A DNA stretch of 29,603 nucleotides from Faecalitalea sp. UBA4312 (lineage in GTDB: Bacteria > Bacillota_I > Bacilli_A > Erysipelotrichales > Erysipelotrichaceae). Shown one piece after another: positions 8,076 to 15,739 of the stretch (its first letter is position 1; each line of letters begins with the position of its first letter). Location of the stretch: positions 1 to 29,603 of the forward strand of contig DGUK01000075.1 in NCBI GenBank assembly GCA_002394635.1, in the 5' to 3' direction. The notes below the pieces were generated by a model. It was not told where the DNA came from. It did not search any database and worked only from the letters and a program-made list of their open reading frames with translations. Made by a program: the position numbers and the translations under genes.

Positions 8076-8482
8076 GACAAAAGAAACAGGGCTTAAGAAA
8101 AGAGAAAAGAGCCGTTTCAAAACATATAAAAATTAGAGAGCGGTGGGAAGATGACAAGAGATCTTTAGTCGGATGTTCTATTCATCCGGCGACATAAAAA
8201 CTATGGAGAGAAGACTCCAAAAGGCAAGCTGGAAAAACCAGAATAAACATTCCAAGAAACTTATTGACCAAGGATGAGAGAATAATAAGGTTGAGTGATA
8301 GACCGGTGATCCATTTCACAAGAATAATCATCTGAAGGAAAATAAGCTGTCATCAAAAAGTGAAGAAGATCCGATCGTATACAGACAGCATGATAATTCA
8401 GGATTAATTTCTTCTAATAAGATGAATACTTATACAATTGAATAAAGAAATGCAGCAGGTATGTAAGATTACCTGCTTTCTT
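8076..8482 (+). ncRNA. Putative large structured non-coding RNA, family not assigned
   Basis: The 532 bases between the LytTR gene and the HAD gene hold no credible coding frame but are rich in helices. Helices seen: GAAAC (8083-8087) / GTTTC (8114-8118) continuing into GGCTT / GAGCC; AAGAT / ATCTT (8148-8165); GTCGGATG (8168-8175) / CATCCGGC (8183-8190); TGGAG / CTCCA (8204-8219); CTGG / CCAG (8229-8241); AACTTATT (8258-8265) / AATAAGGTT (8284-8292); GTGA / TCAC (8306-8319). A long helix pairs 8320-8336 with 8397-8413 (15 pairs, a two-base AT bulge on each side) and encloses GCTGTC (8346-8351) / GACAGC (8384-8389). ATTAGA (8132-8137) / TCTAAT (8413-8418) could close the whole as a multibranch. 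It ends at a terminator. It lacks the signatures I know for RNase P, tmRNA, SRP RNA, T-box or glmS. It could instead be a long 3' UTR. Confidence 0.6.
8454..8482 (+). terminator. Terminator at the end of the putative RNA
   Basis: AGCAGGTA (8454-8461) / TACCTGCT (8470-8477) with an eight-base loop, followed by TTCTTC. The upstream A-rich stretch AAGAAA can pair with the TTTCTT tail, extending the stem. Confidence 0.8.
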
Positions 8483-8514
8483 CATATAAAAATGCAATCA
8501 TCTTCTAAATTATG

Positions 8515-8523
8515 TGATAAAAT
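8515..8523 (+). promoter_or_regulatory. Putative extended -10 promoter of the HAD phosphatase gene
   Basis: TGA followed by TAAAAT (8518-8523), 29 bases before the ATG; no good -35. It sits after the terminator of the preceding RNA, so the gene needs its own promoter. Confidence 0.4.
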
Positions 8524-8552
8524 AATAGTAATGTACAAAAGGAGAATCGGAT

Positions 8553-9320
8553 ATGAAATTATTAGCATCGGATTATGATGGAACATTGTGTTATGGTGAC
8601 AATGTGATGGATGAAGACATTGATGCAATTAAACGTTGGAGAGAAGCGGGTAATCTATTTGTGGTTTGTACCGGGCGTGCCAAAGAATCGATTGATAAAC
8701 AGATTGCCAAGCATCCTTTTCCTGTAGATTATATCGTATGCAATAATGGAGCGCTGGTTTACAACAACGAAGGCGAGCTGTTGCAGTCAATCTATATGGA
8801 TTATATTACCAGTGTGGATTTGATGTTTATCGCTAAGGAAAGCGAAGGTGTGGTCAGCTATGTTGTCAATGATGGAGAGCGGCGTCATAAGATCATAGTG
8901 AATCCGGATATGCAGGATTACCGGTATCCGACCATGCAGCCGGATATGAGTGAAGAAGAAGTGATGGATATCGGACGATATACACAGATCGTATTATCGA
9001 TGACGAGTCCGGATTATGCAGTAGAATTTGCCAAGGATATTAATTCATTCTTCTCTTCTACTTTAGTGGCTTATGCGAACAACTATTGTGTGGACATTGT
9101 AGAGAAAGGCATTTCTAAAGCAACCGGTGTTGAATTTGTATGTGGATACGCCAACATTGATTATGATGATCTGTATACAATTGGTGATTCTTACAATGAC
9201 CTTCCTTTGCTGGAGACTTCACCAAATGGATATACAATTTTTACTGCGCCGGAAGAATTGAAAAATCAGGCGAAAAATGTATATATGTCAATTAAAGAGT
9301 TGATTGATGATATACTATAG
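8553..9320 (+). CDS. Cof-type HAD-superfamily phosphatase
   Basis: This is a haloacid dehalogenase hydrolase of the Cof/YidA class, which dephosphorylates small sugar phosphates, FMN or nucleotides in the cytoplasm. Motif I is DYDGT with nucleophile D7 and acid D9; motif II is T40 (VVCTGR); motif III is K189; motif IV is GDSYND (211-216). The C2 cap domain lies between motifs II and III. Length 255 aa is typical. AAAAGGAG (8537-8544) precedes the ATG by eight bases. Substrate cannot be predicted. It sits between the putative RNA and the cdaA operon; only 28 bases separate it from cdaA, so it may be co-transcribed with it. Confidence 0.9.
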   Translation: MKLLASDYDGTLCYGDNVMDEDIDAIKRWREAGNLFVVCTGRAKESIDKQIAKHPFPVDYIVCNNGALVYNNEGELLQSIYMDYITSVDLMFIAKESEGVVSYVVNDGERRHKIIVNPDMQDYRYPTMQPDMSEEEVMDIGRYTQIVLSMTSPDYAVEFAKDINSFFSSTLVAYANNYCVDIVEKGISKATGVEFVCGYANIDYDDLYTIGDSYNDLPLLETSPNGYTIFTAPEELKNQAKNVYMSIKELIDDIL

Positions 9321-9348
9321 ATTTAATCGAAATTAAGGGGGATTGGCA

Positions 9349-10290
9349 TTGAGCACTGCTATATCGGATGTTACAGTTATAATACGTCTGATTCTGGATA
9401 TCCTGGTCGTATGGCTGTTAATTTATTCCGCCTTGCGGATTTTGAGGAACAATTCACGTTCTGTCCAGATCTTAAAAGGAATCCTGATTATCTTTATGAT
9501 CAAGGGTCTATCGGTTTTACTGGGTCTGGATGCGTTCAGCTATATCATGGATATCTTTTTGCAGTGGGGAGTTTTGGCTGTGATTATTCTGTTTCAACCG
9601 GAGATCCGCGGTGTGCTGGAAAAACTGGGCCGTTCGGCCGGTCTGGCCGGTGCGGATATGACCCGCGAGCAGAGTATGCAGATGATTGATGAATTGGTGA
9701 TGGCTTGTGAAAACATGTCGAAATCCAAAACAGGGGCATTGATCACTCTCCAGCAGACGCAGCAACTGACAGATTATGTAAATACAGGAATCCGTATGGA
9801 TTCCGTTGTTTCCAGTGAATTATTGGGAACAATTTTTCAGTATGGTACACCCATGCATGATGGAGCTGTTATTATTCAAGGCAACAAGATTGCCTGTGCA
9901 GCAGCTTATTTTCCGCCGACGACACGGGATCTACCCAGTAAATACGGAGCTCGTCATCGTGCGGCCGTAGGAATCAGTGAGATCACTGACTCTGTGACAA
10001 TTATTGTCAGTGAAGAAACCGGAGGTATTTCCATAGCCCTGAACGGTCAGCTGACACAATATAAACCGGCGGGGCTGAAGCGGTTTTTACAGAATATCTT
10101 TGTTCCGGATGAAAAAGAATCTCATGGTGATAATCCAATTATCAAGACGGCAAAGTCGTTGGGCCTTGCCCGTGTGCGTAAGCAAGGCCGGATCGAGAAA
10201 AAAAGAACAGATGAACGCGTTCAGCCGATCCAGGTTGTGGATCTGTATAATATAGGACAGGGGGATGACAGCAATGAAACAATCCAATAA
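9349..10290 (+). CDS. cdaA: Diadenylate cyclase CdaA
   Basis: CdaA is the membrane-bound synthase of c-di-AMP, made from two ATP, which controls potassium and osmolyte transport and cell-wall balance. Three N-terminal membrane helices lie at about residues 9-29, 42-60 and 70-85. The cytoplasmic DAC domain carries the diagnostic DGA (171-173) and RHR (202-204) motifs. I choose TTG 9349, giving 313 aa, because AAGGGGG (9335-9341) sits seven bases upstream; TTG 9343 is in frame but would touch the Shine-Dalgarno. Its length exceeds the roughly 273 aa of B. subtilis CdaA because of a charged C-terminal extension of about 50 residues. The 3' end overlaps cdaR by 17 bases; cdaA-cdaR-glmM is a widely conserved operon. 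Confidence 0.95.
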   Translation: MSTAISDVTVIIRLILDILVVWLLIYSALRILRNNSRSVQILKGILIIFMIKGLSVLLGLDAFSYIMDIFLQWGVLAVIILFQPEIRGVLEKLGRSAGLAGADMTREQSMQMIDELVMACENMSKSKTGALITLQQTQQLTDYVNTGIRMDSVVSSELLGTIFQYGTPMHDGAVIIQGNKIACAAAYFPPTTRDLPSKYGARHRAAVGISEITDSVTIIVSEETGGISIALNGQLTQYKPAGLKRFLQNIFVPDEKESHGDNPIIKTAKSLGLARVRKQGRIEKKRTDERVQPIQVVDLYNIGQGDDSNETIQ

Positions 10291-11053
10291 GAATCATCCC
10301 GGTGGTCTTTTAGACGCTCTGTTGTTCTTTTTTAAGTTTATTTATTCAAAATTGAATGACATATTTGATATTATGATCTTTAACAAGTGGGGATCGGTTA
10401 TGATCTCGTTATTGGTTTCGATCATGATTTGTGTGACAATCAACTACAACGATGTTAGCAAGCAGATCTTTAAAACGGTAACTGCCACGATTGAAGTGGA
10501 CCACATAAAGCCAAATGTTAAACTGGATGAAGATCAGTACGTAGTCAATGGTATTCCCGAGGAAGTGAATGTATCTTTATCCGGCAGTGCTACAGATATT
10601 CAGATTTTTCGAAACCAAGGAAATATATCAGTATCTGTTGATTTGAGTGATTGCGTGGAAGGTCAGAATATCGTTGATTTTAAAGTGGATAATCTGCCCT
10701 CTAGTTTGAGCGCAACGGTGGATCCTGCTTCGGCAACCGTTGTTCTGGAGAAAAAGGTATCCAAAGAATTTACAGTCACCAGTGAATTGTTGCTGGATGC
10801 AGATCAGGATGCATCGGATTTTGAAAAACCGACACTTCCGCAGACAAAGGTTATCGTAACAGGATCTCAGTCTGAGATTGATTCGATCCGAACTGTCAAG
10901 GCTATTGTAGATGCCAGTGGACAGACAGGAGATTTTGAATTCAGTGCAGCCCTGGCAGCTTATGATGAAAAAGGTGCCAGTGTGGATGTGGCAATCGAGC
11001 CATCCACAATGATCGTAGAAGTGAGAAAGAAAGCTGCACATGATACAGATTAG
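10274..11053 (+). CDS. cdaR: CdaA regulatory protein CdaR (YbbR domains)
   Basis: CdaR is a membrane-anchored extracytoplasmic protein that binds CdaA and modulates its activity. One membrane helix is visible near residues 40-57 (VMISLLVSIMICVTI) after a basic N-terminus. The rest, about residues 62-255, is beta-rich and contains apparently two YbbR-type repeats, fewer than the four of the B. subtilis protein. ATG 10274 is chosen because ACAGGGGGA (10256-10264) is nine bases upstream; ATG 10265 abuts that site. The product is 259 aa. Identity rests on position between cdaA and glmM plus topology, since the family is weakly conserved in sequence. Confidence 0.88.
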   Translation: MKQSNKNHPGGLLDALLFFFKFIYSKLNDIFDIMIFNKWGSVMISLLVSIMICVTINYNDVSKQIFKTVTATIEVDHIKPNVKLDEDQYVVNGIPEEVNVSLSGSATDIQIFRNQGNISVSVDLSDCVEGQNIVDFKVDNLPSSLSATVDPASATVVLEKKVSKEFTVTSELLLDADQDASDFEKPTLPQTKVIVTGSQSEIDSIRTVKAIVDASGQTGDFEFSAALAAYDEKGASVDVAIEPSTMIVEVRKKAAHDTD

Positions 11054-11062
11054 GAGGCTATG

Positions 11063-12397
11063 ATGGGAAAATATTTTGGTACAGATGGTGTCCGTGGACG
11101 AGCCAATGAAGATTTAACACTGGATATGTCCATTCACATTGGACAATATTTGGGATGGTATTACAGCAAACAGAAACATGCGCGTATTCTGATCGGAAAG
11201 GATACACGTTTATCCGGAGATATGTTCGAGCTTGGACTGGCGGCCGGAGCCAGCAGTATGGGGGCCCAGGTCTATCTATTGGGTGTATGTCCGACACCTT
11301 CGGTCAGTTATCTGATCCAAAAAGAACGGTTTGACTGTGGTATCATGGTCAGTGCCAGCCACAATCCGTATTATGATAACGGAATCAAGATTTTCAATCA
11401 CAAGGGTGAAAAGATGGAAGAAGAAATCCTGCTTGCGATTGAAGAATATATGGACGGCAACAGTGAACTTCCTTTGGCTACCGGAGATAAGATCGGTGAA
11501 TTTATCAATTGGGAGGATGGTCTGGAGATTTATATGTCCTGGCTGAAAGAAACCGTCAATGTAGATCTGACCGGTATGAAAATTGCGGTCGATCTAGCCA
11601 ATGGTTCAGCTACCAGTACGGCCGTGGAAACACTGGATGCGCTGGGTGCTACCGTAGAAGCCATCAACAATTCACCAAACGGAATCAATATCAATAAGAA
11701 ATGCGGATCGACCCACCCGGAAAGCCTGCAGCGCCTGATGAAGGAAAACGATTATGATATCGGTCTGGCTTTTGATGGAGATGCTGACCGTCTGATTGCG
11801 GTCAACAGTGATGGCCAGCTGATCAATGGTGACTACATACTATATTTGGAATCTCGTTATTTAAAGTCTGTAAACCGCTTGAACAAAAATATGTGTGTTA
11901 CAACGGTTATGGCAAACCTGGGATTGTATAAAGCGTTGGATGCCAACAAGATCGACTATATCAAAACCGCTGTAGGAGATAAATATGTCTATGAAGAAAT
12001 GCAGAAAAACGACTATTATATCGGCGGAGAGCAGAGCGGACATATTATTTTCTATGAATTCGAAAAAACAGGAGATGGTTTATTCACAGCTTTACAAGTT
12101 CTGAAAGTGATGAAGGAAACCGGAAAGACACTGCAGGAGCTGTGCGAAGGGTTATTTATTTATCCACAGCTGCTGGAAAATGTAATCGTGAAAGATAAAG
12201 AAAAAGCATTGCAGGATGAGAAACTGCTGGAACTAATCAAAAAGGTAGAAGATCGTCTTGGTGATGAAGGTCGTATTCTTGTACGGCCAAGCGGAACAGA
12301 ACCAATGGTCCGTGTCATGGTAGAAGCTAAAACAGATGCGTTATGTGCAAAATACGTAGGCCGCGTTGTTGATTATATTAAAAAACATGATGTTTAA
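11063..12397 (+). CDS. glmM: Phosphoglucosamine mutase
   Basis: GlmM converts glucosamine-6-phosphate to glucosamine-1-phosphate, the precursor of UDP-GlcNAc and thus the substrate of MurA. The N-terminus is MGKYFGTDGVRG. The phosphoserine loop is SASHNP with S99; the magnesium loop is DGDADR (D238, D240, D242); the C-terminal phosphate-binding loop is RPSGTEP. The length of 444 aa matches the family. ATG 11063 is preferred over the adjacent ATG 11060 because family proteins begin here and AGGAGG (11052-11057), which overlaps the cdaR stop, is better spaced. GlmM is known to bind and inhibit CdaA in Firmicutes, so the operon couples second messenger and wall precursor supply. Confidence 0.97.
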   Translation: MGKYFGTDGVRGRANEDLTLDMSIHIGQYLGWYYSKQKHARILIGKDTRLSGDMFELGLAAGASSMGAQVYLLGVCPTPSVSYLIQKERFDCGIMVSASHNPYYDNGIKIFNHKGEKMEEEILLAIEEYMDGNSELPLATGDKIGEFINWEDGLEIYMSWLKETVNVDLTGMKIAVDLANGSATSTAVETLDALGATVEAINNSPNGININKKCGSTHPESLQRLMKENDYDIGLAFDGDADRLIAVNSDGQLINGDYILYLESRYLKSVNRLNKNMCVTTVMANLGLYKALDANKIDYIKTAVGDKYVYEEMQKNDYYIGGEQSGHIIFYEFEKTGDGLFTALQVLKVMKETGKTLQELCEGLFIYPQLLENVIVKDKEKALQDEKLLELIKKVEDRLGDEGRILVRPSGTEPMVRVMVEAKTDALCAKYVGRVVDYIKKHDV

Positions 12398-12418
12398 TAA
12401 TGGAAGGAGGGCACAACG

Positions 12419-13078
12419 ATGAAAAGAGTCATTTGCGTCGTGGAAGACGAAAAGGATCTGAATAACTTAGTCGCCCAATACTTACGTAAGGAAGGATACG
12501 AAGTAAGATCATATTATACGTATGAAGAAGCTAATGCCCACGTAACGGATGATGATGTGCATTTGTGGATCCTGGATATTATGTTGGATGATAAATCCGG
12601 CTTTGATCTGATTGAAGAGATCCATCTGCAGGGACCGGAGATTCCGGTAATCTTCATGTCCGCTCGTGACAAGGAATTTGACCGTGTTATCGGTTTGGAA
12701 AAGGGAAGTGATGACTATATCACAAAACCGTTTTCTCCCAAGGAACTGGTACTGCGTGTCAATAATCTTATTAAACGGGCTTACAAGGATGATAACAACC
12801 GTATCAGCATCGATGGATATGAGCTGGATGAAGAGCAGAGAAAGATCTTCTTCGATAATCAGGAAATTGAATTGACCACAAAGGAGTTTGATCTTCTGAT
12901 GATGTTCATCAAGAATAAAGGGATTGCGTTTTCAAGAGATAAGATCCTAGAGAACGTATGGGATGAAAACTATTTTGGTTCGGATCGTGTTGTAGATGAT
13001 ACTTTACGTCGTCTGCGTAAAAAGCTGCCGAATCTAAACATTCATACAATCTACGGTTATGGATATCGCTTAGGCTAA
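12419..13078 (+). CDS. OmpR/PhoB-family response regulator
   Basis: The receiver domain, residues 1-115, has the acidic pair E9-D10, phosphoacceptor D53 (WILDIML), S81 and K103 followed by Pro. The C-terminal winged-helix effector, residues 125-219, contains ELTTKEFDLLMMF, the recognition segment DRVVDDTLRRLRKKL and the terminal YGYGYRLG. It is therefore a complete, presumably phosphorylatable transcription factor. AAGGAGGG precedes the ATG. It lies 21 bases after glmM and one base before a histidine kinase, its evident partner. Target genes cannot be read from sequence; the location after cdaA-cdaR-glmM suggests an envelope or osmotic role, which is inference. Confidence 0.93.
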   Translation: MKRVICVVEDEKDLNNLVAQYLRKEGYEVRSYYTYEEANAHVTDDDVHLWILDIMLDDKSGFDLIEEIHLQGPEIPVIFMSARDKEFDRVIGLEKGSDDYITKPFSPKELVLRVNNLIKRAYKDDNNRISIDGYELDEEQRKIFFDNQEIELTTKEFDLLMMFIKNKGIAFSRDKILENVWDENYFGSDRVVDDTLRRLRKKLPNLNIHTIYGYGYRLG

Positions 13079-13079
13079 T

Positions 13080-14504
13080 ATGAAAAAGATTACTGAATAT
13101 TTTCGTAAACTGTCCTTGACCAATCAGGTAATCATGATCATCCTGTTGTTCATTATCTTCTTCTTTTCATTCTTCTTTCTGTTTTTGAACGGAAACATTG
13201 ATCGTACCATAGCTAAACAGACTTTCGGCATGATGGCCAATCGGCAGCAGTCTCTGGTCACAGTGGTAAAGTCCAACAACAAAGAAGCAGTGAAAAAGGA
13301 TTATCTAGAAATGATGACAGATGATTTTCAAGTTAACTGTATTATTGATCACAATGGCATTGAAATCATGAATTCATCGGACAATGAGAACGTTCCGATT
13401 GAATTGTTGGAGGCTTTGAAAAGTTCTTCCCTGGAGATTTCCACTGACAACAAGGTTATTGAGAAAACGGTGGATATTGGCACAAAGAAATATTTTTATC
13501 GTGAGCAGTATATCAATTTCAACAAAGAGGAATTTGTCCTGGCCAGTTTTATGGACGATACATATGCCAACGAACTGCGAAGCTCGCTGGTAGATTCCAC
13601 ATTCGATCTGACCATTTTTGCTTACTTTGCTTTTATGATGATCTTGATGATCTGGGTATATTCCATTATTCATCCGCTTAACCAGATCAAATATTATATT
13701 GATCAAGTTCGTCTAGGAAAAGATGTGGAGCTAGTGATCAATCGGGAAGATGAGATCGGAGAAGTGGCTAAAGCGCTTTCATCTATGAAGGAAGAGCTGG
13801 ACAAGCAGGAAAAAGCCAAGGAAGAGATGGTTCACAACATATCACATGACCTGAAAACACCGATTGCGACCATTAAATCGTATGCAGAATCCATTAAGGA
13901 CGGCATCTATCCGTACGGAACCATAGAAAAGAGTGCCGATGTTATCATTGACAACGCGCAGCGACTTGAAAACAAAGTGCATAATTTATTGTATTTGAAT
14001 CGGGTGGAATATTTATTGACATCTGATGCAGAAGGCGTAGTGACCAATATGAAGGATGTCGTTGAACAGGTGGTTTTAAATTCCGCAGTTATCCGCCCGG
14101 AGATTGAAATCCAGACAGATGTGGAAGAAGTATTCTTCGATGGATTATTGGAAGCATGGCGGGTAGCTATCGAAAACATTATGGAGAATGCGTTTCGATA
14201 TGCCAAGTCGTATATTCGTATTGAAGTGCATGAAAACAATCTGAAAATCAGTAATGACGGACCGATGATGGATGAGGATCGAATCGATACATTGTTCCGC
14301 CCCTATGAAAAAGGGGAAGGAGGTCGTTTCGGTTTAGGACTTTCCATTGTATCCAAGGTTGTAAAAGCCAATAAGTATATGGTAAAAGGTTACAATACAA
14401 CAGATGGAGTCTGTTTCGAAATATACCGGGAGGTTAAACCCGAAAAGAGAAAACAGGAAAGAAAACGGATCAATCTTCGTTCTGCTAAACAATCCAAAAA
14501 ATAG
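13080..14504 (+). CDS. Membrane sensor histidine kinase
   Basis: This is the partner of the upstream response regulator. Topology: helix 1 at about residues 17-37, an extracytoplasmic sensor of about 140 residues (38-175), helix 2 at 176-197, then a HAMP linker. HisKA contains the phosphorylated H256 in SHDLKTP. The ATPase domain shows the N box (ENIMENAFRYA), DGPMM as the G1 element, the F box LFRPYEKG and the G2 loop FGLGLSIV. The tail is very basic. It starts one base after the regulator's stop with no clear Shine-Dalgarno, implying coupled translation. The sensor domain has no motif I recognise. It is followed by a terminator shared with yaaA. Confidence 0.93.
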   Translation: MKKITEYFRKLSLTNQVIMIILLFIIFFFSFFFLFLNGNIDRTIAKQTFGMMANRQQSLVTVVKSNNKEAVKKDYLEMMTDDFQVNCIIDHNGIEIMNSSDNENVPIELLEALKSSSLEISTDNKVIEKTVDIGTKKYFYREQYINFNKEEFVLASFMDDTYANELRSSLVDSTFDLTIFAYFAFMMILMIWVYSIIHPLNQIKYYIDQVRLGKDVELVINREDEIGEVAKALSSMKEELDKQEKAKEEMVHNISHDLKTPIATIKSYAESIKDGIYPYGTIEKSADVIIDNAQRLENKVHNLLYLNRVEYLLTSDAEGVVTNMKDVVEQVVLNSAVIRPEIEIQTDVEEVFFDGLLEAWRVAIENIMENAFRYAKSYIRIEVHENNLKISNDGPMMDEDRIDTLFRPYEKGEGGRFGLGLSIVSKVVKANKYMVKGYNTTDGVCFEIYREVKPEKRKQERKRINLRSAKQSKK

Positions 14505-14528
14505 ACGGTATGAACCGTCTATTTTTTT
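14497..14528. terminator. Bidirectional terminator between the kinase gene and yaaA
   Basis: ATAGACGGT (14501-14509) / ACCGTCTAT (14514-14522) with loop ATGA, flanked by A-run and T-run, works on both strands. The TAG stop of the kinase is in the left arm and, on the other strand, the TAG stop of yaaA is in the right arm. Confidence 0.9.
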
Positions 14529-15232
14529 ATATATATAAGGACAGAATTATTACTGTCATGAGGGCTGTATGTATAATTGAAATCATGAAAGCTGTAAAGC
14601 TCTTCGATGGTTTCCACATGTTGTTCTGCCATAAAACGTACCATACGGCCTCTTGCCATTTTGGCATACACACCTTTTTCCTTTAATTTACCATTGACAT
14701 TATGACAAAAGCGAACATCAATCACTGGTCGGTACTTCCGAATGCATTTTGCATATTCCTCACTGGCAAGATTCAATATTGGCCCTGCAGGAATATGGTT
14801 GGCCAGGGCATCTGACCAAAATGAATATAAGGAATCCGGGATCCTTGTCTGCATTTCCAGACGATAAGGGACGATCCCGTCCATCGGGCGTAAAGCCCCA
14901 TATAAGGCGGACAGGATCCACAAACGATCTTGTACATACTGGATCTGATCATCGGTGAATACATCCGGGGCCATGTATTGATATTGGATCCCACTATATG
15001 TGAACAAAGCTGGAGAAACATTACGTGCAAAATCAAAGGTTTGATAATTATCGTAAGCTGAACGAGCAATCTTGTCAGAGCATAGAAGTGCTTTTTTCAA
15101 GAAAGCGTAATCCAGATTTTGAATATTCTTCACCAATTTTTTAGAACGGTCTAAAAAAGCCGGTTGGCTTAATGGTCCAAAATCATCTTCCGTAGGTTTC
15201 ATCTGTTTGGCAGGCGAAATTATAATTTGCAT
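14519..15232 (-). CDS. yaaA: YaaA family peroxide-stress / DNA-binding protein
   Basis: This is a DUF328/YaaA family protein; E. coli YaaA limits free iron and DNA damage during hydrogen peroxide stress. The N-terminus MQIIISPAKQM is the family hallmark, and blocks such as ALYGALRPMDGIVPYRLEM, FWSDAL, NLASEEY and the C-terminal FMAEQHVETIEELYSFHDFNYTY region fit. The length of 237 aa is near the family norm of about 250. I start at 15232, where family similarity begins; an in-frame TTG at 15268 would add twelve unlike residues. No Shine-Dalgarno lies upstream; a -10 box six bases before the ATG suggests a leaderless mRNA. It follows arsR by 32 bases, so readthrough from arsR is also possible. 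Confidence 0.9.
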   Translation of the reverse strand: MQIIISPAKQMKPTEDDFGPLSQPAFLDRSKKLVKNIQNLDYAFLKKALLCSDKIARSAYDNYQTFDFARNVSPALFTYSGIQYQYMAPDVFTDDQIQYVQDRLWILSALYGALRPMDGIVPYRLEMQTRIPDSLYSFWSDALANHIPAGPILNLASEEYAKCIRKYRPVIDVRFCHNVNGKLKEKGVYAKMARGRMVRFMAEQHVETIEELYSFHDFNYTYSPHDSNNSVLIYIKK

Positions 15233-15238
15233 AAAATT

Positions 15239-15268
15239 ATTATAAATAAAAAAAGAAGAAGAAATCAA
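15239..15268 (-). promoter_or_regulatory. Leaderless promoter of yaaA
   Basis: On the - strand TTGATT (15268-15263), 18 bases, TATAAT (15244-15239), then six bases (AATTTT) and the ATG at 15232. The -35 lies over the arsR stop codon. Confidence 0.55.
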
Positions 15269-15618
15269 TCCTCTTCCAGAATATGTTCCAAGCTTACTTT
15301 TAATACGGAATGGATATGCTCGTCATCCAGGGAATAATAGACAGTTTTTCCCTCTTTTCGTGATTTGACAAGTTTTGCAGTTTTTAAAGCTTTCAGCTGA
15401 TGACTGATGGCTGATCGATTTAATCCGACAACGTTGGATAGATCACTGGCACATAATTCTCCTTTTTCTAAGGCCATCAACAATTTTAAACGGGTTACAT
15501 CGCCCATTACCTTAAAGAACTGGGACAGGCTGTCCGTTGTTTGGTCACATGGCATTTCTTGGATAGCCAGCTCAATAAGCTCTGGATTATGGGGGTCATA
15601 TAAATACGATTTATTCAT
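15265..15618 (-). CDS. ArsR/SmtB-family metal-sensing repressor (Zn/Cd type)
   Basis: A 117-aa winged-helix repressor, with recognition region LNRSAISHQLKALK at about 66-79. The last helix carries D99-x-H101, ten residues, H112-x2-E115: the alpha-5 zinc site of SmtB and CzrA. C24 and C56 (in ELCAS) correspond to part of the alpha-3N site of CadC, where the usual ELCxC has lost its second Cys. It should therefore sense Zn(II), perhaps also Cd or Co. It is divergent from the HMA/ATPase operon, which has an SmtB-like operator, so it presumably represses it and is released by metal. The ATG at 15618 has no Shine-Dalgarno but has a -10 box six bases upstream. Confidence 0.92.
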   Translation of the reverse strand: MNKSYLYDPHNPELIELAIQEMPCDQTTDSLSQFFKVMGDVTRLKLLMALEKGELCASDLSNVVGLNRSAISHQLKALKTAKLVKSRKEGKTVYYSLDDEHIHSVLKVSLEHILEED

Positions 15619-15624
15619 AAAATT

Positions 15625-15653
15625 ATTATAATGGAAAGATCTAGAATTGTCGA
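15625..15653 (-). promoter_or_regulatory. Leaderless promoter of arsR
   Basis: On the - strand TCGACA (15653-15648, five of six), 17 bases, TATAAT (15630-15625), six bases and ATG at 15618. The 15-mer TATAATAATTTTATG is identical to the one at yaaA. Confidence 0.65.
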
Positions 15654-15670
15654 ATGCGCATATATATTAT

Positions 15671-15699
15671 ATAAGGAAGAAAAAAGAATAATTCCTTAT
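15671..15699. repeat. Inverted repeat ATAAGGAA / TTCCTTAT between arsR and the ATPase operon
   Basis: ATAAGGAA (15671-15678) and TTCCTTAT (15692-15699) are perfect eight-base arms 13 bases apart, ending on the first base of the -35 of the + strand promoter. It could be a second regulator site; it differs from the ArsR-type operator downstream. Confidence 0.4.
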
Positions 15700-15727
15700 T
15701 GACAGTGCTTATATACAGGGGTATATT
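15699..15727 (+). promoter_or_regulatory. Promoter of the HMA protein / Zn-Cd ATPase operon
   Basis: TTGACA (15699-15704), 17 bases, TATATT (15722-15727). Close to consensus, so it needs repression, consistent with the operator just downstream. Confidence 0.8.
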
Positions 15728-15739
15728 GTTAATATAATA

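Noticed and set aside
8296..8320. rRNA-like string (GATAGACCGGTGATCC) in the same gap
   Set aside because: It faintly resembles a 23S rRNA segment, but the similarity is short and its surroundings do not match; treated as chance.
8021..8552. RNase P, tmRNA or 6S RNA in the LytTR-HAD gap
   Set aside because: I could not find the conserved GAGGAAAGUCC-type core, the tRNA-like CCA end, or the single long bulged hairpin expected of these RNAs.
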